From the NCBI GenBank assembly GCA_023384675.1, contig JAHDVK010000032.1:1-60734 (forward strand): a stretch of DNA of 60,734 nucleotides. Reading direction: 5' to 3'. This DNA is from Bryobacteraceae bacterium (lineage in GTDB: Bacteria; Acidobacteriota; Terriglobia; Bryobacterales; Bryobacteraceae). The notes beneath the pieces are model-generated. The model did no database searches. It saw only the letters and a program-made list of their open reading frames with translations, and had not been told where the DNA came from. Position 1 is the stretch's first letter; every line of letters begins with the position of its first letter. The translations under genes and the position numbers were made by a program. Shown here in pieces: positions 52,479-60,719 of the stretch.

Positions 52479-53150
52479 ATGGACTCGATTCAGCACCGCC
52501 TGGACCTTCCAGAACCAGCGGCCCCAAGCGGATGGGCCGCCGGTGAGACGGACGAACGCCTGCTGGAAGGCCTGTGCGCCGGCGACGAGGCGGCTTACGA
52601 AACCCTTCTCGATCGCTACCAGCAGCCGGTTTACTCTTTGGTTCAGCGGCTGATCGAAGATCAGACCGAGGCAAGCGACGTCACCCAGGAAGTCTTCCTC
52701 AAGATCTTCCGCAACGTCGGCAGCTTCCGCGGCCAGAGCAGCCTGAAAACGTGGATTTATCGTATTGCGGTCAACGAAGCCCACAACCGCCGCCGCTGGT
52801 TCGGCCGGCACCGGAAGGCGGAAGTGGGCCTCGAAGCGGATCAGAACGGGCACACATGGCTCGATCACTTGAGCGATGAAACCCGTACCCCTTACGACCT
52901 GGTGCTAAACGAAGAGCGCCGGCTGGCGATTGAGCGCGCCCTCGAGACGCTGAACCCCGTCTTCCGAGCCGCCGTCGTCCTCCGGGACCAGGAGGAATTG
53001 AGCTACGAAGAGATTGCCGATGTGCTGGATGTTTCGCTCGGCACGGTGAAGTCGAGGATCCTGCGGGGCCGTGAGGCGCTCCGCCGGGCCCTGTTGGAAG
53101 AGTTCGAACCGGCTCGCGGCCTGGAGTTTCACCCGCAGCCGGCCGAATAG
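52479..53150 (+). CDS. RpoE-like ECF sigma factor
   Basis: 223 residues. Sigma region 2 (YQQPVYSLVQRLIEDQTEASDVTQEVFLKIFRNVGSFRGQSSLKTWIYRIAVNEAHNRRR) and region 4 (LRDQEELSYEEIADVLDVSLGTVKSRILRGREALRRAL) are complete, with a short linker and no extra domain. GCGGAGA precedes ATG 52479. The anti-sigma gene follows after 15 bases, and a sigma-E-like promoter lies upstream, so positive autoregulation and envelope-stress control are likely. Confidence 0.93.
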   Translation: MDSIQHRLDLPEPAAPSGWAAGETDERLLEGLCAGDEAAYETLLDRYQQPVYSLVQRLIEDQTEASDVTQEVFLKIFRNVGSFRGQSSLKTWIYRIAVNEAHNRRRWFGRHRKAEVGLEADQNGHTWLDHLSDETRTPYDLVLNEERRLAIERALETLNPVFRAAVVLRDQEELSYEEIADVLDVSLGTVKSRILRGREALRRALLEEFEPARGLEFHPQPAE

Positions 53151-53165
53151 AGAGTTGAGTCTGTT

Positions 53166-53858
53166 ATGGACTGCTCACAGGTCAGGTCGGTGCTCTCCAA
53201 CCTGGCGGACGGTCACGTCATCGAGACCGAACGCCGGGAAGCGATGGCGCATCTGGATGCCTGTCCGCCATGCGCCGGTCATTATTCTCAAATCCTGGAC
53301 ATCCGGGCCACCCTGAAAAGCCTGCCGCCCCGGCGTGTACCCCCCATGCTGAAGATGGCGCTCCGCGTCACCGCCAGCCGTGAATCCGCCCGCCGTCGCC
53401 GCTATCAGGGCTTCCTCGCGGCCTGCCGCGCTTGGGGCGACCTCGCATGGTTCCGCCTGAATGGCCTGATGCGCCCGCTCGCCCTGCCCGCCGCCGGGGG
53501 ACTCGTCTCGGCCGTGCTCTTGTTCTCCATGGTGATGCCTAATTTCCAGGGCCTTGTGCGCGCCCACGCCAATGACGTGCCCACCATGCTGTTCACCGGC
53601 GCCACCGTCAAGAGCAGCCTCCAACTAGTGTTGGGCGCCGATGAACTGACTCTCGATGTCTTCGTGGACGAGCGCGGCCGCGTCATCGACTACGCCTTCC
53701 CTGAAGGTTCACGGGAGTTGAACACCGCCGGCACGCGCCGGCAGCTTGAAAGCTCCCTGCTGTTCACGCACTTCCAGCCGGCTACAAGCTTCGGTCAGCC
53801 CACCGCGGGCTGGGTCCGTGTCTCCCTGCGCCGCAGCGCCATCGACGTGAAGGGCTGA
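53166..53858 (+). CDS. Zinc-finger (ZAS) transmembrane anti-sigma factor
   Basis: 230 residues. The N-terminal zinc-binding anti-sigma motif H-x3-C-x2-C is at His29, Cys33 and Cys36. A basic linker leads to one membrane helix (about 104-126) and a periplasmic domain of about 100 residues (LQLVLGADELTLDVFVDERGRVIDYAF). It should hold the ECF sigma factor inactive until envelope stress triggers release. Sits 15 bases downstream of the sigma gene. Confidence 0.9.
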   Translation: MDCSQVRSVLSNLADGHVIETERREAMAHLDACPPCAGHYSQILDIRATLKSLPPRRVPPMLKMALRVTASRESARRRRYQGFLAACRAWGDLAWFRLNGLMRPLALPAAGGLVSAVLLFSMVMPNFQGLVRAHANDVPTMLFTGATVKSSLQLVLGADELTLDVFVDERGRVIDYAFPEGSRELNTAGTRRQLESSLLFTHFQPATSFGQPTAGWVRVSLRRSAIDVKG

Positions 53859-53868
53859 TCCTCCCAGC

Positions 53869-54630
53869 TTGGGCCGCCGACTCGGACAACACTTCCTGTT
53901 TCAACGCGATCTGCTGGAGCGCATCGCAGGCGCCGCGTGCGGCGAGGCTTCGCCGCGCGTGATCGAAATCGGCCCCGGCCCCGGCGGCCTCACCGCCGCG
54001 TTGCGTCCCCGTGTATCCGAACTGATCCTCATCGAACTCGATCCCGTGCTGGCTGCCGCACTCCGTTCGCGTTACGAAAACGATCCCGGCGTCCGCATCG
54101 TTGAAGCCGATGTCCTGACGACGGACCTTTCCCAATGGGGTCCAACCGTCGTTTGCGGAAATTTGCCCTACTACATCACCTCGCCCATCGTGGACCACAC
54201 GCTCGCCCTCGGCCCCCTGCTCGAACGCGCCGTCTTTCTGGTGCAGCGTGAGGTCGCCGCCCGCCTCGCCGCTTCGCCCGGCAGCCGCGACTTCGGTTAT
54301 CTCTCGGCCTGCGTTCAGGCCCAGTGCCGCGTTGAAAGGCTTTTCCTCGTCAAACCCGCCGCGTTCCGGCCGCCGCCAAAGGTGGATAGCGCCGTCGTCC
54401 GGCTAACGCCCCTCCCAATCCCTCTCACGCCCGATCTTCCGGCCTTCCGCCGCTTCCTCTCCGCCTGTTTCCGTCAAAAACGCAAAACCTTGCGCAACAA
54501 CCTCGGCGGCCTGCTGAGCCGCGAACAGCTGGACGCGCTTCCCGAGGCTTCGCTCCGTGCCGAACAACTCAGCGTGGCCGAACTCGCCGCGCTTCACGGG
54601 CGGCTGCGGCCCCTCACGCCTTCCGAATAA
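53869..54630 (+). CDS. rsmA: 16S rRNA (adenine1518/1519-N6)-dimethyltransferase
   Basis: 253 residues from TTG 53869; no ATG or GTG fits better because the conserved LGQHFL motif starts at residue 5. SAM motif IEIGPGPGGLT is at 33-43, LIELD follows, and the catalytic NLPYYI is at 98-103. The C-terminal small domain FRQKRKTLRNNL is typical. It dimethylates two adjacent adenines near the 3' end of 16S rRNA. It starts 10 bases after the anti-sigma gene; its 3' end overlaps the convergent thioesterase gene by 17 bases. Confidence 0.95.
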   Translation: MGRRLGQHFLFQRDLLERIAGAACGEASPRVIEIGPGPGGLTAALRPRVSELILIELDPVLAAALRSRYENDPGVRIVEADVLTTDLSQWGPTVVCGNLPYYITSPIVDHTLALGPLLERAVFLVQREVAARLAASPGSRDFGYLSACVQAQCRVERLFLVKPAAFRPPPKVDSAVVRLTPLPIPLTPDLPAFRRFLSACFRQKRKTLRNNLGGLLSREQLDALPEASLRAEQLSVAELAALHGRLRPLTPSE

Positions 54631-55036
54631 AACACGCCTTCGCCTCCGCGTGAGTGACCCCCCGCTCTCCCGCCAGCACCGCGCGGACATACAACCTGCG
54701 TTTGTCCCGACGAGTGACTTCGCCCGTAATTTGGTACTTCACGCCGCTGGGCACGGGCCGCCGGTAGCGCACTTCGAGATGCGCGGTCAGTGCCGGCGCG
54801 CCCATAGCCGCCACCGCTTTCGACATCGCCTCGTCCAGCACCGCCGCCACGACGCCGCCATGCACCAGCCCGCTATAGCCTTCGACTTCGGGCGGCGGCG
54901 TCCATTCCGCCGCCACGCGGCCGTCGCCCTCTTTCCGGAACCGGATCCGCAGGCCGCGCGGGTTGTCCGCCCCGCACACAAAACAAGTTTGCTGGACCTG
55001 CGCCGCTACCGCCGCGCCTCCTGGTACGCTCGCCAT
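54614..55036 (-). CDS. PaaI-type hotdog thioesterase
   Basis: 140 residues from ATG 55036, behind AGGAGG at 55043-55048 inside the upstream gene (31-base overlap). CFVCGADNPRGLRIRF, then GLVHGGVVAAVLDEAMSKAV (the HGG catalytic loop) and ARYRRPVP-like VRYRRPVPSGV are typical of 4HBT/PaaI hotdog enzymes with an N-terminal CxxC. It hydrolyses an acyl-CoA or other thioester. Last gene of the operon with the CoA-disulfide reductase, which fits thiol or CoA metabolism. Confidence 0.88.
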   Translation of the reverse strand: MASVPGGAAVAAQVQQTCFVCGADNPRGLRIRFRKEGDGRVAAEWTPPPEVEGYSGLVHGGVVAAVLDEAMSKAVAAMGAPALTAHLEVRYRRPVPSGVKYQITGEVTRRDKRRLYVRAVLAGERGVTHAEAKACFIRKA

Positions 55037-56661
55037 GTCTGAATGCCTCCTGGAAGGTTTCGCGCATCGTATCCGTTCTGCCGCAGAAACCTCACCGCGT
55101 AGTAACTGCGCTGCCCCACTCCGCAGTTCACCCGGATCTCGCGATCTTGCGGCAGTTCCCCGAAGCGGTCCCGCAATTGGCTCAGAGGAATGTTCACCGC
55201 GCCCGGTAAATGGCCTTGCGCGAACTCGGCCGGCTCGCGCACATCGAGATAGTACGCGCCATCCGGAGGGTCTTCCCAACCGGCCAGCATCGTATCGCCG
55301 CGCAGTACGTTCGCCGCGATCATGCCCGCGACGTTGACGGGATCCTTGGCCGCACCGTATTGCGGGGCGTAGCAGAGTTCTGCTTCTTCCAGATCATGCA
55401 CGGTCGCGCCCATCTGGATCGCCATGGAAATCACGTCGATGCGCCGCTCGGCGCCCTCCACGCCCACTGCCTGCGCGCCGAGCAGGCGCCCGGTTTCACG
55501 CTCATAGACGAGCTTCAAGTGGATGGGCTTGGCCCCGGGGTAGTAGGCCACATGATGCCCGGGATGCAGAAAAATGGCTTCAAAATCGTGTTTTTGGATG
55601 CGTTTCAGCGCTTTTTCCGTGCATCCGGTCATCGCCACGGTGAGCCCGAACACGCCACAGACGGCTGTTCCCTGCACACCCCGGAACCGTGCATCGCGCC
55701 CGCAGATGGCATCGGCCGCGATGCGCCCCTGGCGGTTTGCGGGGCCGGCGAGAGGCACGAATGCGGGTTCGCCGGTCAGGGCGTCGTTCATCTCGACAGC
55801 ATCGCCCACCGCGTAGATGTGGGGGTCGGAGGTGAGCATTTGGGCGTCCACGCGAATGCCGCCGCGTTCGCCGAGTTCGAGGCCGGCAGCGCGCGCAAGA
55901 TCGCTCTCCGGGCGTACACCCATCGCCAGAATCACAATGCCCGCGTCCACGGTGGCGCCGGACTTCGTCTGCACGCGCAAAACGCCTTCTTTTTGTTCGA
56001 TTTGCGCCAGGGGGTCGTTCAGGTGCAGGTCCACGGCTCGCGCCCGCAGGTGCGATTCCACATAGGAAGCCATTTCTGGATCGAGCGGCGGCATCACCTG
56101 CGGGGCCGCTTCGATCAGCGAGACTTTCAAGCCGCGATGTGCCAGGTTTTCAGCCATTTCCAGGCCAATAAAGCCCGCGCCGATCACTGCCGCGCGCTCC
56201 ACCGGACGGGTTTCGAGCCAATCGCGGATCTGGCGGCTGTCGGGAATGGTGCGCAGTGAGAAGACGCCGGGCAGATCGAGGCCCGGCAGCGAGGGCCGGA
56301 GTGGCGCGGCGCCGGGCGAGAGCACCAGAATGTCGTATTTTTCGCGCGAAACGGCGCCGTTTTGCGTGTTTTTGACGGTGATTTCGCGCGTTTCGCGATC
56401 GATCGCCTCCACGTTGTGGAACGTGCGCACCTCGATGTTGAACCGCTCCGCAAAAAGCTGCGGCGAGGCCACCAGCAGCTTCGCCTCGTCCTGAATCACG
56501 TTGCCGACGTAGTACGGCAGGCCGCAATTGGCGAACGAGACATACGGGCCGCGGTCGAAGACCACGATTTCGAGCGATTCGTCGAGGCGGCGCAGACGGG
56601 CGGCGCAGGAAGCGCCTCCGGCTACGCCGCCGACGATCAGAACACGGCGGGACACACTCAT
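55006..56661 (-). CDS. CoA-disulfide/persulfide reductase with C-terminal rhodanese domain
   Basis: 551 residues. FAD motif VLIVGGVAGGASCAAR at the N-terminus, the single redox Cys46 in SFANCGLPYY (CoADR signature), the NAD-binding VIGAGFIGLE, and YAVGDAVE for FAD. The rhodanese domain (about 470-551) has DVREPAEFAQGHLPGAVNIP and an active-site Cys513 in NCGVGQRS. Such fusions (CoADR-Rhd, Npsr) reduce CoA or protein persulfides with NAD(P)H, linking sulfane sulfur to thiol pools. ATGA overlap with the PadR gene. Confidence 0.93.
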   Translation of the reverse strand: MSVSRRVLIVGGVAGGASCAARLRRLDESLEIVVFDRGPYVSFANCGLPYYVGNVIQDEAKLLVASPQLFAERFNIEVRTFHNVEAIDRETREITVKNTQNGAVSREKYDILVLSPGAAPLRPSLPGLDLPGVFSLRTIPDSRQIRDWLETRPVERAAVIGAGFIGLEMAENLAHRGLKVSLIEAAPQVMPPLDPEMASYVESHLRARAVDLHLNDPLAQIEQKEGVLRVQTKSGATVDAGIVILAMGVRPESDLARAAGLELGERGGIRVDAQMLTSDPHIYAVGDAVEMNDALTGEPAFVPLAGPANRQGRIAADAICGRDARFRGVQGTAVCGVFGLTVAMTGCTEKALKRIQKHDFEAIFLHPGHHVAYYPGAKPIHLKLVYERETGRLLGAQAVGVEGAERRIDVISMAIQMGATVHDLEEAELCYAPQYGAAKDPVNVAGMIAANVLRGDTMLAGWEDPPDGAYYLDVREPAEFAQGHLPGAVNIPLSQLRDRFGELPQDREIRVNCGVGQRSYYAVRFLRQNGYDARNLPGGIQTWRAYQEARR

Positions 56662-57056
56662 GTTGTGAGGGATTCCTCCACGGGAGATTCCAAAATCCGG
56701 GCTTCGCGCAACAGGCGGTCCAGCGTTCCGGAAAACAGCTCAAGCGCGCGCATCCATTCCTGCAGATGCTGCCGCCCGCTGGCCGTGACGCAATAGACGC
56801 GGCGCGCGGGACCGGCCGTGGGCAGATCCCAGTGCGAGACGAGATGCCCATGGGTTTCAAGCTGCCGCAAACAACGGTAGAGCGTGGTCCGGTCCACCGG
56901 TTCGGGACCGAGGGCATAGGCGGGGAGTTCCGCCGCCAGGTCGTAGCCGTAGGAATGGCCCTTGCGCGCGAGCAGGAACAGCAGCACCGGCTCGATGAGC
57001 CGGGACAACTGGCCCATGGCGCAGCCGCAAGGCCCGCTATGGTGGCAGCGGCGCAT
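56658..57056 (-). CDS. PadR-family regulator with Cys/His-rich N-terminus
   Basis: 132 residues from ATG 57056, overlapping the NifX-like stop by one base. The winged helix (LIEPVLLFLLARKGHSYGYDLAAEL ... DRTTLYRCLRQLETHGHLVSHW) is PadR. Ahead of it stands an unusual segment MRRCHHSGPCGCAMGQ with Cys4, His5, His6, Cys10 and Cys12, a possible metal, iron-sulfur or sulfur-sensing site. Likely represses its own operon through the palindrome at 57404-57436 and responds to sulfur or redox state. The sensing role is inference. Confidence 0.85.
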   Translation of the reverse strand: MRRCHHSGPCGCAMGQLSRLIEPVLLFLLARKGHSYGYDLAAELPAYALGPEPVDRTTLYRCLRQLETHGHLVSHWDLPTAGPARRVYCVTASGRQHLQEWMRALELFSGTLDRLLREARILESPVEESLTT

Positions 57057-57394
57057 CAGAAATGGTGTCCGCAGGAGGAGGACTCGTCCCGCAGGCGTCC
57101 GGCGATAAACTCGCGCACGAGCCATTCGGGTTCGCGCGGTGGCAGTCCGGTCAGCACCGTTGCGCCGCCTTCTTCCAGGAGCCGCCGGGCGCCCGGCCCC
57201 ATGCGCTGCGCCAGCACAACGTCTGCGCCCTGGGCCAGCAGCCAGCGGGGAATGACGCCGTGCTCATGCGGGGGCGGGTCCAGCCGGTTCACCGGCCCCT
57301 GCCCCTGCGCATCCACGTCGAAGATCAGGAAATGCTCTGGATGCCCGAAATGGCCTGCCACCTTGTTTCTGCTTACCGGAAGTGCAATCCGCAT
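57056..57394 (-). CDS. NifX/NifB-type iron-molybdenum cluster-binding family protein
   Basis: 112 residues. AGGAGG lies 5 bases before ATG 57394. The fold opens MRIALPVSRNKVAGHFGHPEHFLIFDV, typical of the dinitrogenase iron-molybdenum cofactor-binding family, and ends SSSCGHHF, a potential metal ligand set. Members outside nitrogen fixation probably carry iron-sulfur or molybdenum-sulfur clusters. No nif genes are near; a molybdopterin oxidoreductase lies upstream. TGATG coupling to the PadR gene suggests the two act together. Confidence 0.87.
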   Translation of the reverse strand: MRIALPVSRNKVAGHFGHPEHFLIFDVDAQGQGPVNRLDPPPHEHGVIPRWLLAQGADVVLAQRMGPGARRLLEEGGATVLTGLPPREPEWLVREFIAGRLRDESSSCGHHF

Positions 57395-57403
57395 GAACGC
57401 CTC

Positions 57404-57436
57404 CTGCAACTAGATGTATTTCGCACCTAGTTGCAG
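57404..57436. promoter_or_regulatory. Palindromic operator before the NifX-PadR operon
   Basis: Perfect 10-bp arms CTGCAACTAG (57404-57413) and CTAGTTGCAG (57427-57436), with a 13-base spacer, ending 9 bases before the NifX-like start and overlapping its ribosome binding site. Probable target of the PadR protein; the arms do not match the classical ATGT-N8-ACAT PadR site. Confidence 0.6.
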
Positions 57437-57485
57437 AGTAGCAGGCCTGAACTTCGAAAGCAAGAGTCTTTCTGCCAGTGCCCGG

Positions 57486-58037
57486 CTAGGCCGCCGCCAG
57501 CCTGCCCAGCAGTCCGAGGGTGGCGCGGGCGAGGGCGAGATGAAGGGGGTGGCGGGCTTCCTGTTTCATTTTGTCCAGGACGGCGACAGACCAGTCGAGG
57601 TGCTGTTCACGGAAGTCCTGGAGGACTTTGGGTTCCTCTTCGTTGCCGAGCAGTTGGGCAAAAAACAGGAGGAGGAGGCCGATGTGGTCGGCCGGTTCGT
57701 TCGAGACGGCGGGTTCGGCGCCGAAGCGGCGGTACCATTCGAGGGCGGAGTGGTGCGCCGGGCCCATGAGGCGGGGTTCGGGATCGTGGGCCGACTGCCA
57801 GGGGAGACAGGGCGCGCCGCCGGGGGAGAGAAACAGCCGGGTGTATTCGATTTCGGCGGTTTCGGGCGCGCCTTGCGCGAGCAGGATTTCGTCGCACAGG
57901 GCGGCGAAGACGGGATCGGGGGCGGCGCTCTCCGTGCTGGGCGGGGTGAGCCGGCGCGGGTCGGCGGTCAAGAAAGCCTGGCCCAGCAGGGCAGCCTGCC
58001 GGGCCAGGTTGTGGCGATCGTCCATGGAACCGATCAT
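57486..58037 (-). CDS. TorD/DmsD-family molybdoenzyme chaperone
   Basis: 183 residues from ATG 58037, in an ATGA overlap with the molybdopterin enzyme gene; ATG 58025 is the alternative. All-helical TorD pattern: ARQAALLGQAFLTAD, ETAEIEYTRLFLSPGGAPCLPWQSAH, PADHIGLLLLFFAQLLG, then FREQHLDWS. It binds the Tat signal of the partner oxidoreductase and aids cofactor loading in the cytoplasm. The gene pair is fully consistent. Confidence 0.9.
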   Translation of the reverse strand: MIGSMDDRHNLARQAALLGQAFLTADPRRLTPPSTESAAPDPVFAALCDEILLAQGAPETAEIEYTRLFLSPGGAPCLPWQSAHDPEPRLMGPAHHSALEWYRRFGAEPAVSNEPADHIGLLLLFFAQLLGNEEEPKVLQDFREQHLDWSVAVLDKMKQEARHPLHLALARATLGLLGRLAAA

Positions 58038-60277
58038 AGCGGTTCGATATTCACGACCGCATCCATGATGCAGGACGAACCTCCGTAGTTGGCGGCGGCG
58101 ACGAAGTCTTCCGCCGAGGCGTCGGGGACGAGGTCGCCGTCGCGGACGCCTTTGAGGCCGGCCTTGGTGAGCAGCCGCGAGCGGTGGCCAAAGCCGTGGG
58201 CGACCTGAACGCAGTCGGGCCGCAGCGTCTGGCTCAAGTGCGCGGGCAGTTCGAGCTGGCCGACGCGGGAGCGCAGGCGGACCATCTGGCCTTCGATGAT
58301 GCCGAGTTTGGCAGCGAGGGCGGGGTTGATGATGGCGGCATTGGTGGGCATGATCTCGTTCAAGAACGCGTTGTTCTGAGTCGAGTTCCGTTTGTGGATG
58401 CCCGGGATGAAGGTGAGGTAGTAGTAGGGGTATTCGGCCGAAGGCTGATCGCGCTTGGGGTGCCATTTCGGCAGTGGTTCAGCGCCTTTTTCGGCGAATT
58501 GCGGGACGAGGATCTGGCACTTGTTGGAGCCGCCGACGGTCGGGAAGCTGGTGCGCGGCACGAACGGCGCGGGCCGGTCCACGCGGCCCTTGGCGCGGAA
58601 CTCGGCGAAGTTCTCGCCGAGGTTGGCGCGGCGGGCCTGTTCATCGAGCAGTTCGCCGGGGTTGAGCCAGGCGCCGTCGGGCTTCTTGAAGTAGTCGGGG
58701 GTGAGGCGTTTGCCGAGTTCAAGAGCGACGAAGGCGATGGACCTGGTCTCGAACATCGGGGCGCTGACGGGCTGCCGCGCTGCGGCCTGGGGAGAGGTGG
58801 CGCGGTAGTTTCGCACCACGATGCCCGAGCCTTCGAGGTAGGTGGTGGAGGGGAGCACGATGTCGGCCATCGAGGTGGTATCGGTGGGGATCACGTCCAT
58901 GGCGACGCTGAACTCCACGGTGCGCATGGCTTCTTCCATGTGGCGGGGGAAGGGGAAGCCGAGGATGGTGTAGTTGTTCCAGAAGGCGGCCTTGATCATG
59001 CCGGGATAGCGCCGGAGCATGCCGTCGGCGAGCGTGGAGAACATGCCCTGGTTGACCTCTTCGGCGAGGGGGAGCAGGTTGCGGCCATCGACGCGGCGCC
59101 CGAGTTTCTGCGGATAGGGCGGTGGCGGCCAGATGGCGTCGGCGCCGGCCAGCGGGATGCCGCGGGCGAAGTAGCGGCCGCCGGGGCGGTCGATCGTGCC
59201 GGCGAGGATGTTGAGGATGGAGATCGCGTGCACCAGTTGTGTCGCGTTCATATAGTTGGCGCAGAGCGTCTTCTTGTGGGCAGGCGCAATAGCGGGCCGG
59301 GTGGTGGCGAATTCGCGGGCGATGCGGGCGATATCGGCGGCGGGGACGTCGCTCAATTCCGAGGCCCATTGCGGGGTGTACTGAGCGAAGTGGGTCCGGA
59401 TTTCGGATTCGTACTGGCCGAAGTTGGTGTACTGGCCGACGAAGTCGCGGTCGTAGAGGTTCTCGCTGATGATGACATTGATCATGGCGAGGGCGACGGC
59501 GAGGTCCGAGCCCGGGCGGATATTGTGGTACTCCGTGGACATCTTCGAGGTGGCCGTGTAGGTGGGGGCGAAGCGGACCACCTTGGCGCCATTGGCGCGC
59601 GCTTTGACGATGCCGTTGGCGTAGACGATCTTGTTTTTGGCGACCTGGTCCCAGCCGAACAGGAGGATGTACTTCGAGTTCTCGAAGTCGTTGGTCCACT
59701 GTTTGCCGCCGGTGGTGTAGCGCTGGATGATGTTGTCGGTGAGGAAGCAGACATCGATGTGATCGATGCGGTTGACGACGCCGAGGGCGTTCATGAAGCG
59801 CGACCAGAAATCGTGGCCGGGCAGCGTGCAGAACAGCAGGGACTCGCGGCCGTTCTGCTCCATGTAGAAGCGGAAGCGGTCGGCGATGGTGTCGAGGGCC
59901 TCGGTCCAGGAGATGCGGACCCAGCCGGGGTCCTCATCGAAGCCCTTGCGCGGGTTGGTGCGCTTCATGGGGTATTTGAGGCGGTCGGAGTCGAGGAGGA
60001 ACTCGCCGCCGGCCGCGCCTTTGCCGCAGAGGTGGCCTTCGCCGTGATTGTCGCCGTCGATGCCCTTGAGCAGTTGGAGCGCGCCGTCCTTGACCGTGGC
60101 CTCGATGCCGCAGTTGGGCGAGCAGATGCCGCAGGCGGTTTTGATGACGTTGATGGTGGCTGCCTGCGCGGAGGCGGGGCGGAAGAACTGGTCGAAGGCG
60201 AGGAACGGTCCGGGGGCGGTGAGCAGGCCAGCCGCGCCGCCGGTCATCTGGAATAAATTGCGCCGGGTGATACTCAT
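58034..60277 (-). CDS. Tat-exported molybdopterin oxidoreductase, DMSO reductase family
   Basis: 747 residues. Tat signal TRRNLFQMTGG at the N-terminus. A 4Fe-4S site is formed by Cys49, Cys52, Cys56 and Cys84. At the molybdenum ligand position, IDVCFLTD (Cys177), a cysteine appears, as in polysulfide, thiosulfate or tetrathionate reductases (PhsA/PsrA-like), though the local pattern is atypical. The C-terminal molybdopterin-dinucleotide domain is present (MVRLRSRVGQLELPA). AAGGAG precedes ATG 60277. With a 4Fe-4S subunit upstream and TorD downstream, a periplasmic respiratory complex is likely; substrate unproven. Confidence 0.92.
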   Translation of the reverse strand: MSITRRNLFQMTGGAAGLLTAPGPFLAFDQFFRPASAQAATINVIKTACGICSPNCGIEATVKDGALQLLKGIDGDNHGEGHLCGKGAAGGEFLLDSDRLKYPMKRTNPRKGFDEDPGWVRISWTEALDTIADRFRFYMEQNGRESLLFCTLPGHDFWSRFMNALGVVNRIDHIDVCFLTDNIIQRYTTGGKQWTNDFENSKYILLFGWDQVAKNKIVYANGIVKARANGAKVVRFAPTYTATSKMSTEYHNIRPGSDLAVALAMINVIISENLYDRDFVGQYTNFGQYESEIRTHFAQYTPQWASELSDVPAADIARIAREFATTRPAIAPAHKKTLCANYMNATQLVHAISILNILAGTIDRPGGRYFARGIPLAGADAIWPPPPYPQKLGRRVDGRNLLPLAEEVNQGMFSTLADGMLRRYPGMIKAAFWNNYTILGFPFPRHMEEAMRTVEFSVAMDVIPTDTTSMADIVLPSTTYLEGSGIVVRNYRATSPQAAARQPVSAPMFETRSIAFVALELGKRLTPDYFKKPDGAWLNPGELLDEQARRANLGENFAEFRAKGRVDRPAPFVPRTSFPTVGGSNKCQILVPQFAEKGAEPLPKWHPKRDQPSAEYPYYYLTFIPGIHKRNSTQNNAFLNEIMPTNAAIINPALAAKLGIIEGQMVRLRSRVGQLELPAHLSQTLRPDCVQVAHGFGHRSRLLTKAGLKGVRDGDLVPDASAEDFVAAANYGGSSCIMDAVVNIEPL

Positions 60278-60287
60278 GGCATTCTCC

Positions 60288-60719
60288 TTACTGACCCGCC
60301 GGATAGGGATCCACCACGAACCGGATGCGGGGCCGGGTTTGCGCGGGGTTGGTGAAATTGGGGACGCGGTCGGCGCCTTTGCCGCGGATTTCGTCCCATT
60401 CGGCGAACTGAAGCGCGCCGGTGGGGCAAATGGTGGAACAGGCCGGTTCCTGGCCCGCTTCGATGCGGTCGAAACAGCCCGTGCACTTCTCCATCTTCAT
60501 GGTGCGGGCATTCCATTGCGGGGCCTGGTAGGGACAGAAGGCGGCGCACTGGCGGCAGCCGACACATTTGGCCTGGTCGATCTGAATTGTGCCGTCCTGG
60601 CCGCGGCGGGAAATCGCTTTCACCGGGCAGACCATCATGCACCAAGCCACCTCACAGTGATTGCAGGCTGAGGACAGGGACTGTTTGAATGCATAGGTAG
60701 GGGAGGGTTGGGACCCTCC
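60288..60719 (-). CDS. 4Fe-4S dicluster ferredoxin subunit, 5' part disrupted or beyond window
   Basis: Electron-transfer subunit of the molybdoenzyme. Visible motifs: ACNHCEVAWCMMVCPVKA, CVGCRQCAAFCPYQAP, MEKCTGCFDRI and ACSTICPTGAL, a PsrB/DmsB-like set of clusters. No ATG, GTG or TTG precedes ACNHC in this frame, only a TAA at 60720-60722. Just upstream, the +1 frame reads SNQSKEGPNP, which would join PSPTYAFKQSLSSACNHC smoothly after a one-base correction near 60705-60716. So the gene is probably longer and frameshifted, by mutation or sequencing error. Stop is 10 bases before the catalytic subunit gene. Confidence 0.82.
   Translation of the reverse strand, partial: GGSQPSPTYAFKQSLSSACNHCEVAWCMMVCPVKAISRRGQDGTIQIDQAKCVGCRQCAAFCPYQAPQWNARTMKMEKCTGCFDRIEAGQEPACSTICPTGALQFAEWDEIRGKGADRVPNFTNPAQTRPRIRFVVDPYPAGQ

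Noticed and set aside
58184-60256. 690-residue plus-strand frame
   Set aside because: Antisense of the molybdopterin oxidoreductase.
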